Below, piece by piece: positions 1 to 5,428 of a DNA stretch of 5,489 nt. The position numbers and the translations under genes are program-made. The first letter of the stretch is position 1. The number at the start of each line of letters is the position of its first letter. A model generated the notes under the pieces. It was not told the DNA's origin. It worked only from the letters and a program-made list of their open reading frames with translations, and did no database searches. Source of the DNA: an uncultured Thermomonas sp. Its GTDB lineage: Bacteria; Pseudomonadota; Gammaproteobacteria; Xanthomonadales; Xanthomonadaceae. Location: positions 1-5,489 of the forward strand of contig CAMLJA010000147.1 of assembly GCA_946480065.1 (NCBI GenBank), given 5' to 3'.

Positions 1-50
1 TACGAGATCAGAGTGAGTGACTGGAGTTCAGACGTGTGTTCTTCCGATCT
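1..50 (+). other. Illumina P7/TruSeq read-2 adapter contamination
   Basis: These bases are synthetic. Positions 1-8 (TACGAGAT) match the end of the Illumina P7 primer. Positions 9-16 (CAGAGTGA) sit where the 8-nt index belongs. Positions 17-50 match the 34-nt TruSeq read-2 adapter, from GTGACTGGAG to CTTCCGATCT, with one difference: T instead of C at position 39. Translated on the plus strand, the segment gives the well-known adapter peptide SDWSSDVCSSDL. It joins genomic DNA at position 51, inside gspK. Any protein predicted across the junction (for example a gspK product ending EIGRTHV, or one ending TRLNSSHSL) is an artefact. Confidence 0.97.
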
Positions 51-306
51 CCGCCGCGCCTTCGAACGCGAACCGGTAGCCGCGGCCGTCGGGCACCCAG
101 CGGCGCGCCGGGTCCGGGTCCAGCATCCGCGCCATCGCATACTCCACGCCGGCGCGCGCGGCCTGCGCCGCGGCCAGGCCGCGGGCCAGCCCGTTGCCCT
201 GCATCGATTCGATCCGCGCCGCCATCGCGTAGCCGCCGACCAGCCCGGCCAGCAGCAGCACCAGCCACATCACCAGCAGCAGCGCGGCGCCGCGCGCGCG
301 CCTCAC
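51..306 (-). CDS. gspK: GspK, T2SS minor pseudopilin (N-terminal fragment)
   Basis: Start of the largest minor pseudopilin, which caps the T2SS pseudopilus tip together with GspI and GspJ in the periplasm. The start is GTG at 306-304. It overlaps the gspJ stop as GTGA and has a GGAG Shine-Dalgarno 8 nt upstream. The fragment encodes 85 genuine residues. A basic leader (VRRARG) ends in Gly6, the expected prepilin-peptidase cleavage site, followed by a hydrophobic helix of about 20 residues (ALLLVMWLVLLLAGLVGGYA). The +5 residue of the mature protein is Leu rather than the Glu of other pseudopilins, which is a known GspK trait. After the helix comes an amphipathic stretch with ARAGVEYAMARML, also typical of GspK. 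Full-length GspK is usually about 300 residues; here the gene is cut by the adapter at 1-50, not by a biological truncation. Identity is inferred from position and N-terminal features, since the large domain is missing. Confidence 0.88.
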
Positions 307-941
307 GGCAGCGGCTCCGAGGCCCCGTAGCTGCCGGCCAGCGGCAGCGCCACCACCAGGTCCGGCCAGGCGCCGCGGTCGTCGGTGATGCGCACGCGCA
401 CCTGCAGCGGCAGCGCCTCGGGATGCGCCCAGCGCGGGCGCCACGGACCCGGGGTCCCGTCCGCGTCCAGCGCGCGGTAGGCGAATTCCACCCGGCGCAG
501 GCCCTGCGCCAGCGGCTCCGGCGGCCGCGCGCCGCCCGCCAGCGCGGCGCCGCCCTGGACCATGCGGAAATCGACCTGCAGGGCGTCGCCGGACAGCGCC
601 AGCGCGTGCAGGTGCGGGCCGCCACGGCCCAGGTAGTCCGGCAGGTCGGCGACGAAGCGCATCCGCGCGGGCCCGCCCTCGAAGCGGCGGGTGGCGCCGG
701 TGGCCGGGTCCAGCTCGAACGCCATGCCCTGCGCACCGCCGATGCGCCGGCGCAGGAACGCCGAGACCGCGCGGATGCGCTCGTTGCGGCTGGCCATCGC
801 CTCGCCGCGCTCGATCGTGGCCGCGGCCGCGCGCACGGTGGCGAACGCCAGCGCCAGCGCGGCCGCCAGCAGGCTGGTGGCCAGCAGCACCTCCAGCAAG
901 GTGAATCCGCGCTGCGCGGCGCGCGCACGCCGGAGGCTCAT
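303..941 (-). CDS. gspJ: GspJ, T2SS minor pseudopilin
   Basis: Minor pseudopilin of 212 residues, a usual length for GspJ/XpsJ. It forms part of the GspI-J-K tip complex at the inner membrane/periplasm. The protein begins MSLRRARAAQRG, a basic leader, followed by FTLLEVLLATSLLAAALALA. Prepilin peptidase (GspO/PilD) would cut after Gly12 and methylate Phe13, and the conserved Glu is at mature position +5. The helix continues into ASRNERIRAVSAFLRRRIGGAQ, as in GspJ. A basic, aromatic C-terminal beta domain carries VEFAYRALDADG and LPLQVRVRITDD, which are typical of the GspJ fold. ATG at 941 overlaps the gspI stop (ATGA) and has a strong purine-rich ribosome site. The frame stays open upstream to 1103 inside gspI, but that extension lacks a leader and is rejected. 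The stop overlaps the gspK start. Confidence 0.95.
   Translation of the reverse strand: MSLRRARAAQRGFTLLEVLLATSLLAAALALAFATVRAAAATIERGEAMASRNERIRAVSAFLRRRIGGAQGMAFELDPATGATRRFEGGPARMRFVADLPDYLGRGGPHLHALALSGDALQVDFRMVQGGAALAGGARPPEPLAQGLRRVEFAYRALDADGTPGPWRPRWAHPEALPLQVRVRITDDRGAWPDLVVALPLAGSYGASEPLP
315..318 (-). promoter_or_regulatory. Shine-Dalgarno site fixing the GTG start of gspK
   Basis: GGAG on the minus strand lies 8 nt before the GTG at 306. The reading frame is open far upstream through gspJ, so this site and the leader/hydrophobic-helix pattern decide the start. The site lies within the last codons of gspJ, which fits translational coupling. Confidence 0.6.
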
Positions 942-1360
942 GGCGCCCTCCCGCCGGTCGCCGACGCACGCACCAGCCGCAGGCTGGACAGTTGCAGCGT
1001 CTGCCCGGGGCCGCCGTCGCCCCACTCCATCCGCAGCGCCACCCGCAGCAGCCGCGGCGCGCCGGGCGACGGCGGCGCGTCCGCGCGCCCCGGTCCCGCC
1101 CACGGCGCCACGTCGAGCTGCCAGTGGTAGCGGCCGTCCTCCAGCGCGCCCTGCCGGTGGCCCGGCTCCGGCAGCACCGCCAGTTCGTCCAGCAGCGACT
1201 GCGCGTGCAGCGCCGCGCGCCCGGCGTCGCCGGCCTGGCGCAGCTGGCGGCTGGCGCCGGACAGCGTGCCCAGCAGCAGGGTCAGGCCCAGCGCCAGGAT
1301 CGCGAACGCCACCACGATCTCGATCAGGGTGTAGCCGCGTGCGGCGCGCCGCGCGCTCAT
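938..1360 (-). CDS. gspI: GspI, T2SS minor pseudopilin
   Basis: Minor pseudopilin of 140 residues, slightly longer than many GspI proteins (about 120-135). GspI initiates the tip complex with GspJ and GspK. The leader MSARRAARG is followed by YTLIEIVVAFAILALGLTLLL. The cleavage site is after Gly9, mature residue 1 is Tyr rather than Phe, and Glu is at +5. The helix segment with VAFAILALGL and the following LRQAGDAGRAALHAQSLLDELAV match the GspI pattern (compare 'A...Q....AE..A.....L' in relatives). The C-terminal part RVALRMEWGDGGPGQTLQLSSL contains the short family beta strands. ATG at 1360 overlaps the gspH stop as ATGA, with GGGAG 5 nt upstream (1366-1370). A Gly/Pro-rich insertion (WAGPGRADAPPSPGAPR) around residues 86-102 probably accounts for the extra length. 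Confidence 0.94.
   Translation of the reverse strand: MSARRAARGYTLIEIVVAFAILALGLTLLLGTLSGASRQLRQAGDAGRAALHAQSLLDELAVLPEPGHRQGALEDGRYHWQLDVAPWAGPGRADAPPSPGAPRLLRVALRMEWGDGGPGQTLQLSSLRLVRASATGGRAP
946..952 (-). promoter_or_regulatory. Shine-Dalgarno site of gspJ
   Basis: GGGAGGG on the minus strand ends 4 nt before the ATG at 941. It supports that ATG over the upstream in-frame ATG at 1103. It lies inside the 3' end of gspI. Confidence 0.7.
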
Positions 1361-1821
1361 CGCGACTCCCGCGCGCGGTGCAGGCTGACCTCGCCGGTCA
1401 GCCAGCCCACGTCCACGTCCCAGCCGGCGCGCGCGCCGGCCTCGCCCGCCAGCAGCCGCACCCGGCCGCCGGTGGCGGCGCCGTCCGGGAAGAAGCGCAC
1501 CGCGCCCTCGCCGCGCGCGGGCTGGACCTCGCGCGCGCCGGTGAACACCACCTCGCCGACGTCGGGCAGGCGTCCGCTGCGGCCCTTGGCGCCGCGCCAG
1601 CTGCGCGAGGCGGGGTCGATCACGAAGTCCTGCGGCTCGCCGCTGCTGATCGCCACCGCGCGGGTGAACCGCAGCTGCGCCGCCAGTTCGCCGGCGCCGG
1701 CGCGCAGCCGCATGCCGCGCAGCCCGCCGCCGAACGCGGACACCGCCAGCAGGCTGGCGGCGGCCACCAGCGCCAGCACCAGCAGCATCTCCAGCAGCGA
1801 GAACCCGTCCGTGCGGCGCAT
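1357..1821 (-). CDS. gspH: GspH, T2SS minor pseudopilin
   Basis: Minor pseudopilin of 154 residues that links the tip complex to the GspG polymer. It has a very short leader, MRRTDG, then FSLLEMLLVLALVAAASLLAV: cleavage after Gly6, Phe at +1, Glu at +5. The segment RLRAGAGELAAQLRFTRAVAISSGEPQDFVIDP is a GspH/FimT signature (an 'L...L...R..A...' helix, then the strand containing the 'F.ID' pattern). The C-terminal RFFPDGAATGGRVRL is the family 'F.PDG...GG.V.L' strand-turn motif. ATG at 1821 has AGGAG 8 nt upstream and lies 28 nt after the gspG stop. The gene overlaps gspI by 4 nt. Assignment to GspH rather than a type IV FimT pilin rests on the operon context. Confidence 0.95.
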   Translation of the reverse strand: MRRTDGFSLLEMLLVLALVAAASLLAVSAFGGGLRGMRLRAGAGELAAQLRFTRAVAISSGEPQDFVIDPASRSWRGAKGRSGRLPDVGEVVFTGAREVQPARGEGAVRFFPDGAATGGRVRLLAGEAGARAGWDVDVGWLTGEVSLHRARESR

Positions 1822-1829
1822 CGATCCGG

Positions 1830-1834
1830 CTCCT
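1830..1834 (-). promoter_or_regulatory. Shine-Dalgarno site of gspH
   Basis: AGGAG on the minus strand, 8 nt before the ATG at 1821, in the 28-nt gspG-gspH gap. It is a near-consensus site, so gspH can be initiated independently of gspG. Confidence 0.75.
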
Positions 1835-1849
1835 GGGCGCGCGCCGGCG

Positions 1850-2281
1850 TTACTCGTAGCGGATGTCGGCGTCCACGCTGTCGCCGCCGGCCTGGCCGTC
1901 CTTGCCCAGGCTGGACAGGTCGAACGGCTTGCCCTCGCCGGGCACCGCGTAGACGTAGGGGTGGTTCCACGGATCCTTCAGCTCGGCCGCCTTGGCGTAC
2001 GGGCCCAGCCAGCCGCCGGCCGCGGCCGGCGCGTCCACCAGGTCCTCGAGCCTGGCGGGCAACCCGCCGGTGTCCATCTCGTACTGCTGGATCTTCTCCG
2101 CCAGCGTCTGCACCTGCGCCTTGGCCAGGTTGACCTTGGCGCGGTCGCCGCCGCCCAGGATGCGGGTGGCGGCGAAGGCGACGATGCCGCCGATCAGCAC
2201 CACCACCAGGATGATCTCGATCAGCGAAAAGCCGGCCTGCGCGGCGGGCGAAGGTGCATAGCGGCGGTTGCGCATGGGCAT
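1850..2281 (-). CDS. gspG: GspG, T2SS major pseudopilin
   Basis: Major pseudopilin of 143 residues; it polymerises on the GspF platform into the periplasmic pseudopilus. The leader MPMRNRRYAPSPAAQAG is followed by FSLIEIILVVVLIGGIVAFAA. Cleavage is after Gly17 and Glu is at +5. The segment KVNLAKAQVQTLAEKIQQYEMD (residues 49-70, helix) and TGGLPARLEDLV are characteristic of GspG, as are WLGPYAK and DPWNHPYVYAVPGE. The C-terminal DLSSLGKDGQAGGDSVDADI matches the family calcium-binding loop, which holds the fold together. Two ATGs are possible, at 2281 (143 residues, the same length I recall for Xanthomonas XpsG) and at 2275 (141 residues). The only Shine-Dalgarno-like bases, GGA at 2283-2285, are better spaced for 2275 (7 nt). 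The open frame extends far upstream through gspF, but that part is a shadow. The stop is TAA, the only one among these genes. Confidence 0.97.
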   Translation of the reverse strand: MPMRNRRYAPSPAAQAGFSLIEIILVVVLIGGIVAFAATRILGGGDRAKVNLAKAQVQTLAEKIQQYEMDTGGLPARLEDLVDAPAAAGGWLGPYAKAAELKDPWNHPYVYAVPGEGKPFDLSSLGKDGQAGGDSVDADIRYE

Positions 2282-2358
2282 GTCCACGGGTGTCGTTGCG
2301 GCGGTTGGCCCGATTGTCGCCGAGTTGCGCCGCCGGTGCGCGGCGGCGCCGCGTTCAG
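2282..2358 (-). promoter_or_regulatory. gspF-gspG intergenic leader with hairpin
   Basis: This 77-nt gap is the only sizeable one inside the operon. It holds a perfect hairpin on positions 2327-2349: a 9-bp stem (GCGCCGCCG pairing with CGGCGGCGC) and a 5-nt loop at 2336-2340. No T run follows on the transcribed side, so it does not look like a simple intrinsic terminator. It lies 9 nt after the gspF stop and about 45 nt before the gspG start. Likely roles (inference) are protecting a processed 3' end, partial attenuation, or allowing gspG to be expressed at a different level from gspE-F. A GACAAT box (minus strand, 2315-2320) resembles a -10 element but has no -35 partner. Confidence 0.55.
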
Positions 2359-3576
2359 CTAGCCCACCACGCTGGTGAGGTCGTAGATCGGCGAGAGCAC
2401 GGCCATGATCACCACCCCCACCACCAGCGCCAGCAGCAGCGTCACCGCCGGCACCAGCGCGGCCAGCAGCCGGTCGAGCGTGATCGAGGCGTCCTGCTCG
2501 AAGGTATCGGCGGCCTTCAGCAGCATCGCGTCCAGCGCGCCGGATTCCTCGCCGACCTGGATCATCTGCAGCGCCAGCCGCGGGAACCGCTTGCCGCGCC
2601 CCAGCGCGGCGGACAGGCCGATGCCGTTCTTCACTTCCTCGGCCGCGGCCTCCACGTCGGCCGCCAGCACCCGGTTGTCCAGCACGTTGCGGGCGATGCC
2701 GAGCGCGGCCAGCAGCGGCACCCCGTTGCGCAGCAGGGTGCCCAGGGTGCGCGCCAGCCGCGCGGTGTCCAGCTTGGCCGCCAGCGCGCCGGCCAGCCGG
2801 CGCTGCAGCAGCCAGGCGTCGAAGCGCAGCTGGAAGGCGGGGTCGCGGCGCTTGCGCTCCAGCCAGGCCAGCGCCAGCAGCGGCAGCGCCAGCAGCACGA
2901 TCCACCAGTCGCGCACGAACCCGCCCAGCCCCAGCACCAGCCGCGAGAACCACGGCAGCTCGGCGTCCAGGCTGTCGTACATCGCCGCGAACTGCGGCAC
3001 CACGTAGCCCAGCAGGAACAGCAGCGACAGCCCCACCATCGCCAGCAGGATGGCGGGATACACCAGCGCGTTGACCACCCGCGCGCGCAGCGCCCGCGCG
3101 CGCTCCAGGTAGTCGGCCAGCCGCTGCAGGGTCTCGTGCAGGCTGCCCCCGGCCTCGCCGGCGCGCACCATGTTCACGTACAGGCGGCCGAACGCGCCGT
3201 GCTGGCGCTCCAGCGCGGCCGACAGCGGGGCGCCGCCGCGCACCGCGTCGCGGATGTCGCCCAGCGCGCGCCGCGCCGCCTCGTCCTCCGGCAGCTCCAG
3301 CAGGATGGTCAGCGCGCGGTCCAGCGGCTGCCCGGCCGCCAGCAGGGTGGCCAGCTGCTGGGTGAACTGCACCAGCCGCTGGCCGGCGAACGGCTTGGGC
3401 TTGAACAGCGTGCGCCAGGCCACCCCGCCGCCGCCGCCGTCGGCCAGCGCCGCCTCGACCGGCAGGTGTCCCTGCTCCTGCAGGCGGGCGGCGACCTCGG
3501 CCTGGCTGGCGGCCTCCATCTGCCCGTCCAGCAGCTCGCCGCGCGCGTCCAGCGCCTTGTAGCGGTACACGGGCAC
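2359..3576 (-). CDS. gspF: GspF, T2SS inner-membrane platform protein
   Basis: Polytopic platform protein of 405 residues, a standard length. It couples the GspE ATPase to pseudopilin assembly in the inner membrane. The start MPVYRYKALDARGELLDGQM is the family N-terminus; the start codon is GTG at 3576. There are two repeated T2SSF domains in the cytoplasm. The first spans roughly 68-190 (FTQQLATLLAAGQPLDRAL, then NMVRAGEAGGSLHETLQRLADY). The second spans about 270-392 (LARTLGTLLRNGVPLLAAL, then MIQVGEESGALDAMLLKAADTFE). Membrane segments are near 169-195, 222-240 and 372-396. The C-terminal SPIYDLTSVVG is typical. The gene begins 4 nt after the gspE stop, so the two are probably translationally coupled. 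The Gly run at 47-51 in the N-terminal linker is a local peculiarity. Confidence 0.98.
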   Translation of the reverse strand: MPVYRYKALDARGELLDGQMEAASQAEVAARLQEQGHLPVEAALADGGGGGVAWRTLFKPKPFAGQRLVQFTQQLATLLAAGQPLDRALTILLELPEDEAARRALGDIRDAVRGGAPLSAALERQHGAFGRLYVNMVRAGEAGGSLHETLQRLADYLERARALRARVVNALVYPAILLAMVGLSLLFLLGYVVPQFAAMYDSLDAELPWFSRLVLGLGGFVRDWWIVLLALPLLALAWLERKRRDPAFQLRFDAWLLQRRLAGALAAKLDTARLARTLGTLLRNGVPLLAALGIARNVLDNRVLAADVEAAAEEVKNGIGLSAALGRGKRFPRLALQMIQVGEESGALDAMLLKAADTFEQDASITLDRLLAALVPAVTLLLALVVGVVIMAVLSPIYDLTSVVG

Positions 3577-3580
3577 GGGG

Positions 3581-5305
3581 TCAGGCGTCCTCGGTCACGC
3601 GCAGGACTTCCTCGATGGTGGTCTCGCCGCGCAGGGCCTTGGCGATGCCGACCTCGTACATCGTCGCCATCCCGGCCTGCCGCGCGAGCGCCTCGATTTC
3701 GTCCATGCCGGCGTGCCGCATCACCGCGCGCCGCAGCGCGTCGTCCATCACCAGCAGCTCCATGATGGTGGTGCGGCCCAGGTAGCCGGTGGGCGAGAGC
3801 GCGGACGGCACCGGGCGGTACAGCAGGATCTCGCCCTCGGGCTGGAACCGGCGCAGCCCGAACTTCTCGATCTCCTCCGGCGAGGCCGGGTACGCCTGCG
3901 CGTGTGTAGGCTCCAGCCGGCGCACCAGCCGCTGGCCGAGGATGCCGTTGACGGTGGACGTGAGCAGGTAGTCCTCCACTCCCATGTCCAGCAGCCGGGT
4001 GATGCCGCCGGCGGCGTTGTTGGTGTGCAGCGTGCTCAGCACCAGGTGGCCGGTGAGCGCGGACTGGATCGCGATGCGCGCGGTCTCCAGGTCGCGCATC
4101 TCGCCGATCATGATGATGTCCGGGTCCTGGCGCACGATGCTGCGCAGCGCGTTGGCGAAGTCCAGCCCGATCTGCGGCTTGGCCTGGATCTGGTTGATGC
4201 CGTCGATCTGGTATTCCACCGGATCCTCGACGGTGATGATCTTGACGTCGGGCGTGTTGAGCCGGCTCAGCGCGGTGTACAGCGTGGTGGTCTTGCCCGA
4301 GCCGGTGGGGCCGGTGACCAGCACGATGCCGTGCGGCTGCTCCAGCACCTTCTGGAAGCGCGGCATGAACGCGCTGCCGAAGCCCAGGCGCTCGAAGTCC
4401 AGCACCACGGTCTCGCGGTCCAAAAGGCGCATGACCACCGATTCGCCGTGCGCGGTGGGCACCGTGCTGACGCGCAGGTCCAGCTCCTTGCCCTGCACCC
4501 GGGCCACGATGCGCCCGTCCTGCGGCAGCCGGCGCTCGGCGATGTTGAGCCGGGCCATGATCTTGATGCGGCTGATGATCGCGGCGGTGAGGTTCTGCGG
4601 CGGCGCCTCGCCTTCCTCCAGCACGCCGTCGATGCGGTAGCGGACCTTCAGCCGGTTCTCGAAGGGCTCGATGTGGATGTCCGAGGCGCGCAGCTCCACC
4701 GCGCGCTGGATGACCAGGTTGACCAGCCGGATCACCGGCGCCTCGGAGGCCAGGTCGCGCAGGTGCTCGACGTCGTCGGCGCCGTCCTCGCCCTCGGCGC
4801 CCTCCACGATCCCTTCCATCGCGCTGCGGCCCTGGCCGTGCCAGCGCTCGATGAGTTCGTCGATCTCGCTGCGCAGCGCCACCGCGGCGCGCACCTCGCG
4901 CCCGGCCGCCAGCCGCACCGCGTCCAGCGCGTAGGGATCCTGCGGGTCCGCCAGCAGCACCTCCACGTGCCCGGCGTCGGCCGCCACCGGCACCAGGTGG
5001 AACTGGCGCATGAAGCGCACGCCCAGCGCCACGTCCTCCGGCGGCAGTTCCGGCACTTCGCGGGCGCTGCGCAGCGGCAGCCCCAGTTCGGCCGCGCAGG
5101 CCTCGGCGTGGTCACGCTCGGACACCAGGCCCAGCCGGCCCAGCAGCACCAGCAGGTCGCCGCCGTCCTGCTCCTGCAGCCGGCGCGCGCGCGCCAGGTC
5201 GACGTCCTTGAGCTTGCCGCGCGCCGCCAGCGCATCGGCGATGCGCGCGTCGACGGTTCCGGCCGGCGGCGCGGCGGTGGCGGTTTCGTGGGTGGATGCG
5301 TTCAC
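3581..5305 (-). CDS. gspE: GspE, T2SS assembly ATPase
   Basis: Cytoplasmic hexameric ATPase powering pseudopilus assembly; 574 residues from the GTG chosen here. The N-terminal region (about 18-160) is the MshEN/GspE-N type that contacts GspL: RIADALAARGKLKDVDLARA and GRLGLVSERDHAEACAAELGLPL. The N2 domain begins near DLASEAPVIRLVNLVIQRA (184-202) and includes ASDIHIEPFENRLKVRYRIDG. Catalytic motifs are Walker A GPTGSGKT (332-339), Asp box ITVEDPVEY (357-365), Walker B DPDIIMIGEMRD (394-405, catalytic Glu402) and His box LTGHLVLSTLHTN (417-429). The C-terminal module has no cysteines, so the zinc-binding tetracysteine motif of Vibrio EpsE is absent, as in Xanthomonas XpsE. The GTG at 5305 has GGAG 9 nt upstream and gives an N-terminus close to XpsE in length. 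The frame also opens at an ATG at 5407 (608 residues), which lacks a ribosome site and lies in the 61-bp repeat. Confidence 0.97.
   Translation of the reverse strand: MNASTHETATAAPPAGTVDARIADALAARGKLKDVDLARARRLQEQDGGDLLVLLGRLGLVSERDHAEACAAELGLPLRSAREVPELPPEDVALGVRFMRQFHLVPVAADAGHVEVLLADPQDPYALDAVRLAAGREVRAAVALRSEIDELIERWHGQGRSAMEGIVEGAEGEDGADDVEHLRDLASEAPVIRLVNLVIQRAVELRASDIHIEPFENRLKVRYRIDGVLEEGEAPPQNLTAAIISRIKIMARLNIAERRLPQDGRIVARVQGKELDLRVSTVPTAHGESVVMRLLDRETVVLDFERLGFGSAFMPRFQKVLEQPHGIVLVTGPTGSGKTTTLYTALSRLNTPDVKIITVEDPVEYQIDGINQIQAKPQIGLDFANALRSIVRQDPDIIMIGEMRDLETARIAIQSALTGHLVLSTLHTNNAAGGITRLLDMGVEDYLLTSTVNGILGQRLVRRLEPTHAQAYPASPEEIEKFGLRRFQPEGEILLYRPVPSALSPTGYLGRTTIMELLVMDDALRRAVMRHAGMDEIEALARQAGMATMYEVGIAKALRGETTIEEVLRVTEDA
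3588..3592 (-). promoter_or_regulatory. Shine-Dalgarno site supporting the GTG start of gspF
   Basis: GAGGA on the minus strand, 11 nt before the GTG at 3576, located in the last codons of gspE. The spacing is slightly long. The start choice rests mainly on the conserved MPVYRYKAL N-terminus. Confidence 0.5.
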
Positions 5306-5314
5306 GACGGCATG

Positions 5315-5318
5315 CTCC
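5315..5318 (-). promoter_or_regulatory. Shine-Dalgarno site deciding the GTG start of gspE
   Basis: GGAG on the minus strand, 9 nt before the GTG at 5305. The alternative in-frame ATG at 5407 has no purine-rich site before it. This favours the 574-residue product. Confidence 0.6.
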
Positions 5319-5320
5319 GG

Positions 5321-5333
5321 GTCCGCTGCGGAC
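5321..5333 (-). promoter_or_regulatory. Perfect 13-bp dyad upstream of gspE
   Basis: GTCCGC-T-GCGGAC is a perfect inverted repeat with a single central base. It lies 15 nt before the gspE start codon, just ahead of the Shine-Dalgarno site. It could be an operator half-site pair, or in RNA a 5-bp stem with a 3-nt loop. It touches the -10-like TACAGT at 5332-5337. No regulator can be named from the sequence. Confidence 0.4.
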
Positions 5334-5337
5334 TGTA
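5332..5337 (-). promoter_or_regulatory. Possible -10 box for the gsp operon
   Basis: TACAGT on the minus strand (context CTGCTACAGT) matches four of six positions of the sigma-70 -10 consensus. It stands out in a GC-rich stretch, about 27 nt upstream of the gspE start. No recognisable -35 is seen 16-18 nt further upstream (CCGTCT at the expected place), so this is only a candidate. Confidence 0.25.
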
Positions 5338-5360
5338 GCAGGGCGGCCGCCGGGAGACGG

Positions 5361-5421
5361 CGCGGATAGCGCCGCTCGATGGGCACCCCCGGCCCGCCGG
5401 CCTGCATGCCGTCGGGCGTTC
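5361..5421 (-). repeat. 61-bp direct repeat, gspE-proximal copy
   Basis: Copy 1 of a direct repeat; the second copy is at 5429-5489, an offset of 68 bp. The two 61-bp copies differ at one base: A at 5366 against C at 5434. Bases 5367-5421 are an exact 55-nt match to 5435-5489. On the minus strand this copy reads, from ATG 5407, MQAGGPGVPIERRY and continues without a stop into gspE. Confidence 0.95.
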
Positions 5422-5428
5422 GCGGGCT

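Noticed and set aside
241..300. CAGCAGCAG-type runs here and elsewhere in the window as microsatellites
   Set aside because: They are runs of CTG leucine codons read on the minus strand within the hydrophobic helices of the pseudopilins and GspF.
13..330. Plus-strand ORF starting MSDWSSDVCSSDL
   Set aside because: Its beginning is translated Illumina adapter, and the remainder is the antisense of gspK.
942..1103. Upstream extension of gspJ to an ATG at 1103
   Set aside because: It would bury the prepilin leader and overlap gspI widely. The ATG at 941 has a strong Shine-Dalgarno site and gives the correct leader/cleavage/Glu+5 pattern.
1836..1845. GGCGCGCGCC palindrome in the gspG-gspH gap
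   Set aside because: A simple GC alternation expected by chance at this base composition, with no usable loop.
2315..2320. GACAAT as a -10 box for an internal gspG promoter
   Set aside because: No -35-like hexamer at a suitable distance and only four of six matches; too weak to call.
2282..2953. Upstream extension of gspG through the gspF region
   Set aside because: The open frame is a shadow of gspF. The pseudopilin leader defines the start at 2281 or 2275.
5302..5313. Three-codon ORF (ATG CCG TCG TGA) whose stop overlaps the gspE GTG start
   Set aside because: The only Shine-Dalgarno site is 1 nt from this ATG, too close for initiation, so it is probably chance.
36..5369. Many long plus-strand ORFs (some His/Gln-rich) opposite the gsp genes
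   Set aside because: In GC-rich DNA the antisense frames stay open. These lack domain signatures and ribosome sites, and each lies opposite a well-recognised gsp gene.
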